Shown in pieces: positions 11,406 to 21,525 of a DNA stretch of 64,000 nucleotides. The stretch's first letter is position 1; each line of letters begins with the position of its first letter. The translations under genes were made by a program, and so were the position numbers. The notes under the pieces are model-generated. The model did no database searches and had not been told where the DNA came from. It worked only from the letters and a program-made list of their open reading frames with translations. The DNA is from Ailanthus altissimus (taxonomy: Eukaryota; Streptophyta; Magnoliopsida; Sapindales; Simaroubaceae): assembly GCA_946807835.1 (NCBI GenBank), contig OX327706.1, positions 26,897,001-26,961,000 on the forward strand, read 5' to 3'.

Positions 11406-12151
11406 ATTTTTGCAAGCCTATTAACAATATGGGTAAAATGGTATATGACTATTAAAGTGGATTTTTTATTTAAATAGACAGTAAAAAATAACATATTAAG
11501 ATAAAATTAAATATTTTAGATTTGAGATGAAATTGTATTTAAATTTAAAATATTTGAATAAATTTTTTTTAAACAATTTAAAATCTATTAAAATATGAGC
11601 TATTTAAAAAAAAATCAAAAAGATTTGCAATCGCCAATAAAGATATTTTGTTTTATGTTTTTCAATCATTCTTTCTTGTCGATGTTTTTCAATCATTCTT
11701 TCTTTTCGGTGTACATGTTTATGTTTATGCGTTTCTTGTTAAAGTAGACTTTTTTTTTTCCCAAATGGGTAGATTTGTAGATTTGTACAATTAAAGTAAA
11801 GAATATGATTACCTTTCGTGGGAATAATTTTGGCCAACTATGTTTGGAAAAGAAATAGAATAAAGTTAGTTATTTGAGTTTGAGTAAAATAAAATATTAG
11901 ATTTGCGGTAATTGCCTCTTCACTATCATTTCGTCTATTCACATACCAAATTGTATCCCTTGGAGAGAAGTGCAGAAGCTCTACTTTTTAACTTCGGGAG
12001 ACGTTCCACCACTTCGACTAATGCGGATGCAATTCTTTCACTTCGACTGATGCAAACGTGGTTCCCTTGTCATGGAATTAGCAATAAAAGGGAAGTCTCA
12101 CCCCGAATCAAACCGCGTTTGTTAGATTTGCAATCACACAAATTAAAGTAA
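11406..12151. other. AT-rich intergenic DNA with a 27-bp tandem repeat
   Basis: Two copies of a 27-bp unit (GTTTTTCAATCATTCTTTCTT plus six bases) lie at 11657-11683 and 11684-11710. Nothing else is recognised. A short open frame at 11912-12151 has no recognisable product. Confidence 0.5.
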
Positions 12152-14817
12152 AATTAATGTTATATTTTTAGCATGTAATATAAAATTTTAAACGTTTTGT
12201 ATAAATTTTTGTTCACTAATAAATAAAAAATTAAAAAATATCAAACACACGATAGAAATAAATAATTATGTATAAGATACAAGAAATTGATATGATTTTA
12301 TAATAAATGTTTATGTTCATAATGAATCACAAGATTCTAACTTTTTGTATTAGTTCGTGAAGAACTCTTAAATCACTCACAAGAGATTATTAAATAATAC
12401 AATAATAAACAAACTCTCAAATAATCTATTAGTACTCTATTGCATACACAATACTTAAATGCTCTCTATAGCGCTTTCTTGTGCACCTAGTATCCAAGAG
12501 CTCTCTAACTATATATCATCTCTCTTAGAGTTTTTTTTCTTCTAATGCCTGATTATTTTAAAGGGTTATAAAAATTTATCTATGCTTCAAAATATCACTA
12601 AAAGCTTTATTTATAATTAGAATAAGAATTAACGCATTATAGAAGTCCAAAATCTACATTAAGACCCAAATACAACTCAAAACGATATATTTTTCAAAAG
12701 TTAGTGCATAAACACCGATGTGATCAGGTTTTGACGCTTAGATGTGGCCTTGGCTCTTCTTATGCTTCAAGTCCCTGTTCATTTTTATCTTTTTGTTTTC
12801 GTTATTTTATCGTTTATCCAACGCATCCTCAATCTTGTGTTGACTCCTCAGTAGTTTTCAACATAAAATCATATTCAAACACAATTTTGAATCACCAATT
12901 TCAATAAACCTCTTATTAATTCAAAATCTCTTAAGAAACTTTTCAAGATCCATCTATGGTAAAGCTTTATCACTTTGCGTTAACTCCATTTAAGTCTTTA
13001 TCTAGACTTAATTTCTTCAGGGCACTTGACTTTAGTCTCTAAAGATATGAATGTATATTACTTCGAGTAGCCTTTGTATTATGACATTTATTGCCTCTCT
13101 TGATGCCATTACATTATCTCGGTGGTTGAAACTTATTTTTGTCATCAGCACCCTTACCATATATTTTCTTTCGACCATTGTCACCTCAATGAGCTAATAT
13201 TTAATGATACCTCTTGATATGCATTTCTTCAACAACCCATGCTGAGTCAATTACTATATTCCCATAAAGCACATATAGCTCATTATGGTTCTCACGCTTT
13301 GTAATAATCATATATCATTTCATTACTTCTCGTATTCACTTTTTCGTCTTGAATGAATATCTTACTTGATCTAATACCCTTAGGGATATCAAGTTCATCT
13401 CTAACTCCAAGAATATGTTATAAACCAAGTAACTTTCTAATTTTTTCATCATGTAACCTCGTTATTATACTACCAATACCTATGATTTTACAAGTCATAT
13501 CATTATCTATTAGTACTTTACTATCCCTAATAGATCTATAATTGGTAAACAATGACTTTCAAAGCACATATAAAAACTACAGCAAGTATCTATTCATTAG
13601 TATATTTCTGCTCATAAGCCACCAAAGATTTTGCAACTTCGTAGTCCTTCTTATAAACTATGCAGCACTCCACCCATCTTTGCATTTATTTATGGACAAT
13701 CTCTCATCAAGTGTCATTCTTTCTTATAATGACAGTACTTCTTAGATCTACCATTGATTGATTTTTTTTTTTCAATCTCTATATTCATCTGTTTCTTTGC
13801 AATTAAAATTGTTACACTACTGGACTTACATTATTTCTTCAATTCTTTTGAGTTCAACGAAGTTTTAACATTAGACATTATTAAAGCATCTATACCATAC
13901 AATAGTATATAAATTAAGTGCATGTAACTCGAAGGTAGAGATCATAACAAGATGATTGCCTTGTCTTCATTTCTATTTTAATATCAATCGTCTCAAGATC
14001 TATAACAATTTTGTTGAAAGCGTCAATGTAGTAATTTATTAAAGTTCTTTTAGCCATAGACAATTGATACAACTTCTTATTGACATATTGACTATAGCTC
14101 ATCAAGTTTTAACCAAAGATCAATTTCAGTCTTCTCTTCAATCACCTCTCTCGTAATTTCACCATTCAATAACCTAATTATGGTATTATATGCTATTTTC
14201 TAAGTGATTTCGTGATCAAATTCAGTTTTAGATGTCTTAGGTTTCTTCTATTCTTTGACTTCTCTACTAGATGTTTTAGGGTTGAATTTAAACATTAACT
14301 CACAAATAAAGCTATAACCTTTATCTTCCGCAAATTGAAACTATTATACCATTGAACGTCTTTACTTCATACTTTATGAATATCCATGGTTGAACAAATT
14401 TATACTTTGATATATCACTTAGGTGTCGACCTTGGGTCTGATACCACTTATTGAGTTTTTAGCGTGTCTATAAAATTTTAAGTGCTTTGTTGAAGTCTTT
14501 AGTCACAAGTAATCAAAAATTAAAAAAGATCAAACACACAATAAAGATAAATAGTTATATACAATGTACAAAAAATTTACGTGGTTTAATAATAAATACT
14601 TGTATCCACAATAGATCATGAAATGTTATCTTATTTTATTAGTTAACAAATAACTCTCACAACTCAAAATCATGCTCCAAGTCCGTCTTTGCTTCCGATT
14701 TTTTATTTTTGTTCCTTTCTCGTATGACCAACACATCATCAATCTCGCGTCGACTTTTCATTGATCTATAACTCAAAATCATGCTTAAAATATAATTTTA
14801 AAATCACCAATCTAACA
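12152..14817 (-). mobile_element. Decayed Copia-type element, gag only, with two diverged LTRs
   Basis: The left LTR-like block (about 12152-12905) and right block (about 14448-14817) share ordered motifs: TTTTTAGC, TATAAAATTTTAA, ATCAAACACAC, ATCACCAAT. The right block is internally shortened. Immediately left of the right block, plus-strand TCTGATACCA (near 14437-14446) is the reverse of an initiator-tRNA-Met primer site, so the element reads on the minus strand. Between the LTRs only gag-like sequence is found; protease, integrase and reverse transcriptase are absent. Exact ends and target duplications could not be fixed. Confidence 0.72.
13660..14105 (-). pseudogene. Copia gag remnant with zinc knuckle
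   Basis: The minus-strand reading contains a UBN2-type gag segment (LYQLSMAKRTLINYYIDAFN then IDLETIDIKIE). Downstream, at about 13680-13735, a knuckle reads GRSKKYCHYKKE, a stop, then HLMRDC; it is CCHC-like but degenerate. Stops and frame changes interrupt it. It belongs to the element at 12152-14817. Confidence 0.65.
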
Positions 14818-15698
14818 AATAGATAGTAAAGATTTGTATTTAATAAACAAGGTTTTTTCATTTATATTCGGATCTTAAAAACGAAAAACAAAAAATATGA
14901 TTGATATTACAAAATGCTATTTTGAGACACCAACTTATTTTCATTTGTGCGCTCCCGATTCACTCTTGTATTTGTTTTGCTTTGAGAATTTATTTAATTA
15001 ATTATATTTCTATGGGTCAAAGTCTTCAATTATTAATATTTTTTATTACACTGCGAGTTGTCACGTCAGTTTGTATATAAATATTTGTATATACGAAATA
15101 TTATTTTATCATAAATTATGGAAAGATATACATATATTATATAAAATATATTGATAAATGAATTGCATAACAACTGCTGCCACAGAGGCAAGAGCCACGG
15201 GAAAAAGGTTGTGATTGCCCCAAGCCACTGAATTGTGTAACAACAATTTTATCAAAGAAGATATATATGCCACTTGAAAATCATTCGAAGTGTATGTGAC
15301 ATTACATATCTTTATTTGAGAAAACTGTGCTTGGCACGAGATGATCATCCAAATCTAATTGAGAAACTATATATTGGGTGTCCTTTTGATTGAGCTTCTG
15401 GGTATCAATGTTCTGTCAGTAGCTATCAGTATCACGAGGCTTCGATAGACTTGTGTGTTTGAGATCAATTTAGCATTAATCCCTCGCAATTAAGCATCTT
15501 AAACACTTTTTTTTTTCAAGTACTAATATTATATCAAAATTCTACTAGTATAATGATTATACCAAATAATAACTGGGATAATACATTAATTTTTTATACT
15601 AACGTCTGCCCGCGCACACACCCCAAAATAAAGATCCCGTGATAAGATTATAAAACTTTCAAGTAAAGAGGAAAGAAACCTGCAAATAAGATAATTTA
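14818..15698. other. Intergenic DNA, nothing recognised
   Basis: Short open frames only (for example 15109-15348 minus), without family features. Confidence 0.4.
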
Positions 15699-15860
15699 TT
15701 ACACTGTCCTAATATCCTTTGAATCTTTATGATGAATGGGCAGGTGATAAGCAGCCAAATCTTTGAACTTATGCTTGTTGATATCGACAATCCTATGGTA
15801 TGTGGAATTGATTGAACTTGCTTGCAAAAGTTGAATCATTTTTAACAATGTTTTTACATC
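15699..15860 (-). CDS. Exon-like open segment, product unknown (53 aa, terminal)
   Basis: On the minus strand a pyrimidine-rich tract ending TATTGCAG| (acceptor at 15861) precedes an open frame that starts DVKTLLKMIQLLQ and ends KDSKDIRTV with a TAA stop. It looks like a last exon, rich in Lys and His. I find no upstream partner exon in 15930-16380 and do not recognise the sequence. It may be a relic of a lost gene or a chance frame. Confidence 0.22.
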   Translation of the reverse strand, partial: DVKTLLKMIQLLQASSINSTYHRIVDINKHKFKDLAAYHLPIHHKDSKDIRTV

Positions 15861-16765
15861 CTGCAATATTGTAACATTAATTAATGAATAAGAAAACAAA
15901 AAGATGCTAATATTTGGTTGGAGCATGAAATATTTGGCAAAGAATAAATGAGACGAAAGGCCTACAACGGAGGCCCAAACAAATCATAGGCCGAGAGCAG
16001 CCCATTAGAGAAAGTGAACGCTACTAGCTGAAAGCTGAAAAGTGATCAATTTAGTGGGCGAGTCAACATCATTCGCTTATTTATAATGATGATCTTAACC
16101 CTCAACCCTCTCAATTAAACAACACGAAAAGAGAGAGAGAGGCAAACAAAATAATCATTGAGGCAGCATAACTTGACAACTTCTATAAAGTCAGAGATAT
16201 TATGGCACTTGCTTCTAAAGTTCAAACGAATATTTATTACTATTATATATTTTTTTCTCTTCTTTTTATTAGCTTTTACTTTAACCCATTCCTTTAATTT
16301 TCTTTCTAAAATTATGTGATTAGTCAAATAATGACAAGGTGTTAGGTGGAAAATTTTCATACTTTAAGAATCTTCAATTCTACCAACTATGAACCTTCCC
16401 GAGATTGTCATCCACTCTAACCACGACATCATCGCCGTTGATTATTTGCTTTTTGCTTTAGAAGAGAATGTGAAAGTGAAACTCATCACCATCAATATAT
16501 AAAATTTTCCAAAATTAAGAATAAGCCAAAGAAAAAAAAACCAAATCTAGCATTTGGCAATGCTCTTTTCACTCTTTCATACATGGGACAATACTGGACA
16601 ACAAATCAATTTCCAGAATGAAGTAAAACAAACAAAATTATCAAAATTAATATCATACTAAGAAGAAATGGGATGTGAATGTCATGGGCTTTTTAATGGT
16701 CAACATTATTTACAGTGCAATTTTTCAAGAACATATGTGATGATGGGGGGAAGGGAAAATGACTC
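15861..16765. other. Intergenic / 3' flank of the 16766-17275 gene
   Basis: No gene is recognised; the end near 16765 presumably holds the 3' UTR of the adjacent minus-strand gene. Confidence 0.4.
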
Positions 16766-17275
16766 TTATCTTTGGCAGACAGGGTTTTGATCGACAGAGA
16801 TGGAGGAGCGTTTAATGAACTCCAAGCAATCAGCAATGGCTTCTGCGTAGAAAGAATTTGAGCGGGAAAAAGATCTCATTCCGCTCTCTGCTGATCGAGA
16901 TACATTACTGTTCATATTTTGCTGCATCTCCATCGTCACTAAACCCCTTCTGCTGCAGCTGTTATTTCTCTTGATGCTGTAGTTATAATTATTCTTGTTA
17001 CTATTTCTGTTGATGATGCCTTTCTTTAGTGATTTTAGAGCTTGCCCATATGAAAATCTCCACCTGCTTAAGAGCCTGAACAAGTAAACGAACCTTGCAC
17101 GTAACCCTTGTACTGAAAATCTCTTAGAGTACTTGAGCCTGAAACCTCTGCTGCTGCTGCTGCTGCTGCTGTTACTGCTGCTCCTCCCATGGAAATATCT
17201 CCTTCCATTGATATTAGCTCTCTTGTAATAGCTCATATGACTCATCTTGTAAAAGCTTTGTAGCTGGTCATACAC
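16766..17275 (-). CDS. Small plant-specific Ser/Arg-rich protein (family often labelled 'Josephin-like')
   Basis: This is a single-exon gene of 169 aa. Residues 1-50 include a poly-Ser run encoded by a (CTG)n-like repeat on the plus strand. A conserved-looking basic block follows (FSVQGLRARFVYLFRLLSRW, then SYGQALKSLKKG at about 75-87). The C-terminus carries SFYAEAIADCLEFIKRSSIS, a signature I associate with a plant family that some genomes annotate as Josephin-like. No Josephin catalytic Cys/His arrangement can be seen, so a deubiquitinase role is not supported. It has no signal peptide or membrane segment. Codon 1 is chosen because the frame is preceded by a TTG-repeat leader. Function is unknown. 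Confidence 0.75.
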   Translation of the reverse strand: MYDQLQSFYKMSHMSYYKRANINGRRYFHGRSSSNSSSSSSSRGFRLKYSKRFSVQGLRARFVYLFRLLSRWRFSYGQALKSLKKGIINRNSNKNNYNYSIKRNNSCSRRGLVTMEMQQNMNSNVSRSAESGMRSFSRSNSFYAEAIADCLEFIKRSSISVDQNPVCQR

Positions 17276-17357
17276 AACAACAACAACAACAACAACAACA
17301 AAAACAAAAACAAAAACCCTAACGTCTCAAGCTCTTTCTTTTGTATGTATAAATAGG
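17276..17357 (-). promoter_or_regulatory. Short leader and core promoter of the 16766-17275 gene
   Basis: The leader is a (TTG)n microsatellite on the minus strand (17276-17303). A telo-box-like AAACCCTAA lies near 17314-17322 (plus strand), and an AT element TATTTATA is at 17349-17356. The order fits a minus-strand promoter, but the TATA motif is better in the opposite direction. Confidence 0.4.
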
Positions 17358-18995
17358 GTTGAATGAGGACTTTTTTGCAGAGGAAAGAACTTGGAAAATG
17401 GTGTCGTTTTTGGACGGGTCTTGCGTGGAACGATCGATGATTAACGCTATATATTAATTTTACAGCTTGGATGTGATTTGGTTAAGGATTTGTTTATTAT
17501 ATAGTTTAAAATAAAAGAGAAGGGGTTTTGTAATAATTGTAGTGGTAGGGCCAAAATAGGGGACAAGAGAAAAAAAATGTGCTAATGTATCTTTTTTCAA
17601 ATTAGGTGACTAAAGCAGGGGCCTTGTAATAAAAAGATTAAAGACCAAGTGACGGTATCCAATAATCTATGGCTATGAGTAATGTAATTGTAGTGTGATA
17701 TATAGTAGACGATTAAATGAGCATCTTTTAATTTTAATCAAAGGAGCAAAAGTTTTGACCAAGTGATGTTTTTTTCTTGATGATGTAATGGCAAAAGCTT
17801 TTGCTTTGAATAGGGTTTGTGGTGGTGTTTTTCTGTATTCCAATTAGAAAGAGATAATCAGCACTATTTTTTGCCGGACAATACTATAGCAACAACATTA
17901 ACCAACAAAAATATAATTAAAAAATATATAAAAAAATAATTTAATTAACTATGCAATAATTTCACATGATATTATCTAATTAATTTATAAATTATGTATT
18001 ATTTACAATATGTTATATAATTATGGCACGTATCTAAATGTTCATTATTTATTGAACTATGTTATTCACCATAATAAAATTATATATATAGAAAGAAAGA
18101 AAATTGATATAATTAATATAATTGTAGCTACTTAACTAATTAGAATTCTCTATTTATTATTGTTTGTGAATAGTATTTATAAATAATTATTGTACTAATC
18201 TAAAATAATATGAAATGAGGAAATTTAATTAGTTGACCAGTCTGGATTGATCGTAGTACGTCTCATATGTAGAATATCTTTGATGCTTTTGTCACAACCA
18301 ACACGGAGGTGATACATCGCATGAATTTTTTACCTATGCAAATTATTAAAGTTTGATTAACACAAATCTTGAACCGCCATTGTATAAGTTTAAAGAGGGA
18401 CGATGGTAGCATTTTGTTGAGTGTGAAGTGATCATTTATGGATACATATATAACATTATTTTATCACATTGCGTATTGTGTATCATATAATAGATTGTTG
18501 TAGCGAGTGCAAATTAAATAAATGGGGCATTTGCATGAAGATGGGATTGCCACGTTTCCGATTTGAAAGTGAACTACAAAACAAATTTAAAAGTCTCAAG
18601 TCAAGAACTTGGGTCATGAAATTTGGGGCAACAGTTCTACATTCACATTTCACAACAAAATTTAATCACGTGGAAGAGCATATAGAAAGTCAGCAACGTT
18701 GGTAATCCAACTGCCGTATCTTCTTGGTAATGGTATCGGTGGCCAGCAACTGGAATCAAATTAATTAGGGGGAAAGGAAAAGCCCAAGCCAAGGCAAAGA
18801 CGGTGTAAGTTTTTTTGGATAGGTGTCAGGCAATGGGTTTGACTGGACTCTTTTCTCTGTTGGACTTTATTTGGGCTTTGTCTGTAGGAGGCCCGGACCC
18901 AAGAGCCGAGAGGCTCTGAAGTGTGATTCAGCATGCACATGTCAGGTTGCTACCTTAAATCTATGGCTTGCAGACAGCCCAGCTTCAATTTGTGG
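17358..18995. other. Intergenic AT-rich DNA
   Basis: Short open frames at 18469-18705 and 18823-19068 have no recognisable family features; the second overlaps the rRNA relic. Confidence 0.4.
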
Positions 18996-19214
18996 TCGCC
19001 AATTAAAACATAACGTGGGCTGGGTTGAGAACGTCACCAGACAATTTGGTTCATATCTAATGCGTTAGAGGAGAGGAACCTTTTCTAGCACGAAAGAATA
19101 GGAAATGAATTGATTCATTTTTAGTGTACCAGCTATCGTGCTCATGTTAAACGCTGAGAGTAGTCCATTGCGGAGCGAATAAATGCCGAAAGCATTCAAG
19201 TATTAAACCCACCC
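18996..19214 (+). pseudogene. 3' fragment of an organellar-type large-subunit (23S/26S) rRNA gene
   Basis: The plus strand carries, in order, segments recognisable from the 3' end of bacterial-type LSU rRNA. They are TCGCCAATTAAAACATAACG with TGGGCTGGGTTGAGAACGTC, AGACAATTTGGTTCATATC, CCTTTTCTAGCACGAAAGAA (sarcin-ricin loop region), GTGTACCAGCTATCGTGC, TAAACGCTGAG, TTGCGGAGCGAATAAATGCC and GAAAGCATTCAAGTATTAAA, then CCCACCC. Many substitutions separate it from the plastid sequence I remember, so a mitochondrial source or an old transfer is more likely. It is far too short to function. Confidence 0.75.
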
Positions 19215-19221
19215 AGTGCAT

Positions 19222-19320
19222 GGGCTTGCCACAATGGTAAGCGCCTCTTGTACGTTTTTTTTTTTTTTTTTGATTTGAGGTTAAAAGTTTGAATTCTCCT
19301 CTTTCGTAATTATAAAAAAT
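19222..19320 (+). repeat. SINE-like tRNA-derived head (tentative)
   Basis: GCCACAATGGTAAGCGCCTC resembles a degenerate A-box segment. After a T-tract, GAGGTTAAAAGTTTGAATTC resembles a B box (GGTTCGAATCC), followed by CTCCTCTTTCG. This layout is common in plant SINEs. No tail or target duplication was found. Confidence 0.3.
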
Positions 19321-20974
19321 TTTAAAAAAGAAAAAGTTTTAAACCCACTTAAAGATCAATGCATTTCTATTCGTGCAGATCTTTCAAGAATCCTTGATAA
19401 TATAGTAAAAAAACGACGGGTTCTTTATCCCTGTGAAAATAAATTACGATAGGTGTTAGGTGAAAAATTAATGATAGGCTAACAATTTTTTTAAATATAT
19501 AATTACAATTGTACTAAAATTTAGAATCATATAACTATCACGACTAATCTAAATTAAATATATCATGATACAAATTATGAATTTAGGTCCAAGTACTTAC
19601 CAAATCTATGTTTTAGTGCTCATTGAGTTTTTCTATTGATTAAAAAATATATTTTCTTAATATCGAAAGCTCATTTTTATTTTTCTTATAATATTTGGTT
19701 GCAATTAAAAAATAACTTTTAGATAATTAAAATAAAATTACCTCTACTTTTGCTTATATTTTGGATTTTTAGAAGTATGTTTTTTTATTTATATATTTGT
19801 ATAATATCACATATATCTTAATAATATTTTTTTAATTCTATATTATATCCTTAATAAGAATAAAGTATAATCAACTAACATATTTTTAGTATTTTTTTAA
19901 AAGCCATCATGAATCTCTATAGCCATTATATTTTTACAAGACTATTAAAATTTTTGTCATCAATAAATATTATTTTATTATTAATTTTTGTACCAAATAC
20001 AATAATTTATTTGATTTGTTAATTATTATGTATTAATTATACTTGATTCATGTTTTTTAAGATATTTAATTTGATAAAGTATATGATAAATTTAAATTTA
20101 TGTATAAAAATGATTAAGAATATAATTTTATTAAGTGTCTTTTTTAGAATTTAATAGCAAGTAAACACTTTTAATGATGTATAACTAAATAAATTAATAC
20201 TTTAAAAAAAATTATTTGACAATTAAATGATAGTAACCTTTTACTAATTTTTTTAAATTTTATTTTAAAAATCTTTATTTAAAAATTCCTAACCAAACTA
20301 ACCTTTAATAGTGAGTAGATAATAAGTCACAATTTCGATAAAATGTAAGAGAAATAAGGCTGGAACCTTGGCTTTAAGTCACACCAACCATTTTGTATTT
20401 GGGATAGTTGGCAAAACCTTATTAGTTTATCAGTTTATTATTATTATTATTATTGAAATGAATCAGTTTATCATTTACTCTCTATAATTTTTCAATATTT
20501 TGCTTGTCATGTTTGTCACATGAAACACAAAACCATACTATAATCAACTCGAAGATTGATTGGCAAAATGTATAATATATTCCTTTTACTACAATCAAGA
20601 GAAGTTGAGAACTAATGGATTGTATGTTTTATAGGTTATTTTTTTTGTGTTATACTATCAAAATTTTAACACACTATAGATTAAAGCAATTTGTAGAGTG
20701 AGATTTCTTTTAGGGGCCACTATAAATTCTTATTTTAAGTTATTCTCAAAAAAAATTTTAAACTCAACCTTACCAAAGACAGTAGAACAAGAAGTAAATA
20801 AAATAAAAAAAAGCACGAAAGTTTTTAAATTTTATAATATAAATGAAATACTATTTTTTTAAGAAAAACATAACGTTGACGTTTTTTCAAACTTCATAAA
20901 ATATATTAATAAATCTTAAATATTGTAATTATGATGAGAATAATGCTATAGTTGAAATATAGAGTAATTGATAT
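19321..20974. other. AT-rich intergenic DNA
   Basis: Long AT-rich stretch with a short ATT microsatellite near 20440-20453. No coding or family features are seen. Confidence 0.45.
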
Positions 20975-21225
20975 ATTAAGTTTGTATTTTGATTGATACG
21001 TTATCGGTTGATGATTATTATTTATTAATTAGTTATTGATAATAATAGAATGATATTATATTTATATAATTGAGATATAAAATTTATATTATAATTAATA
21101 TAATATTTATTGTGTATATTATTATTTAATATAATAATAAAAAGTATAAAAAAATAACTATTTAATAAATAATTGCCAACAATTAATATTATATTAATTA
21201 AAATACAAATTTTATATCGTATCTA
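20975..21225. mobile_element. MITE-like inverted repeat (~250 bp)
   Basis: The left block (AAGTTTGTATTTTGATTGAT then ATTATTTATTAATTAGTTATT) matches the reverse complement of the right block (AAATTTGTATTTTAATTAAT then ATTATTTATTAAATAGTTATT) in the same order. The interior is AT-only. Borders and target duplication are not resolved. Confidence 0.45.
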
Positions 21226-21302
21226 TATAAATTTAGTACTATAATTAATAATATGGTAATTGTAATAAAATTAACAATATTATTGAAGCATGACATTATT
21301 CT

Positions 21303-21310
21303 TATATAAA
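21303..21310 (+). promoter_or_regulatory. Possible TATA box of PP7
   Basis: TATATAAA lies about 215 bp before the start codon. It would give a leader of about 190 nt that includes a pentanucleotide microsatellite. Position-based inference only. Confidence 0.3.
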
Positions 21311-21420
21311 TTGGAAAAAGCCTCCATGTGTGTACTGCATCATCTAGTCATTAAGACGTCAACATAACACCAGATTCTGCAAAAACTGTGTATCAATAAG
21401 AAGCGAAATAATCTGACAAA

Positions 21421-21450
21421 CGAGGAGAGGAGAGGAGAGGAGAGGAGAGG
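21421..21450 (+). repeat. (GAGGA)n microsatellite in the PP7 leader
   Basis: A run of five to six AGGAG units in the presumed 5' UTR. Confidence 0.85.
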
Positions 21451-21525
21451 GGCATTCTCTTGTTCTTAATATAATTAGTATGATCCAATAAAAGTTTTGA
21501 AAATTCTTGGAAAAAAGAAATAGAA

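Noticed and set aside
16766..17275. DVL/ROT-FOUR-like peptide gene
   Set aside because: The basic core and length suggested it at first, but the conserved RTF domain is absent and the C-terminal SFYAEAIADCLEFIK motif belongs to another family.
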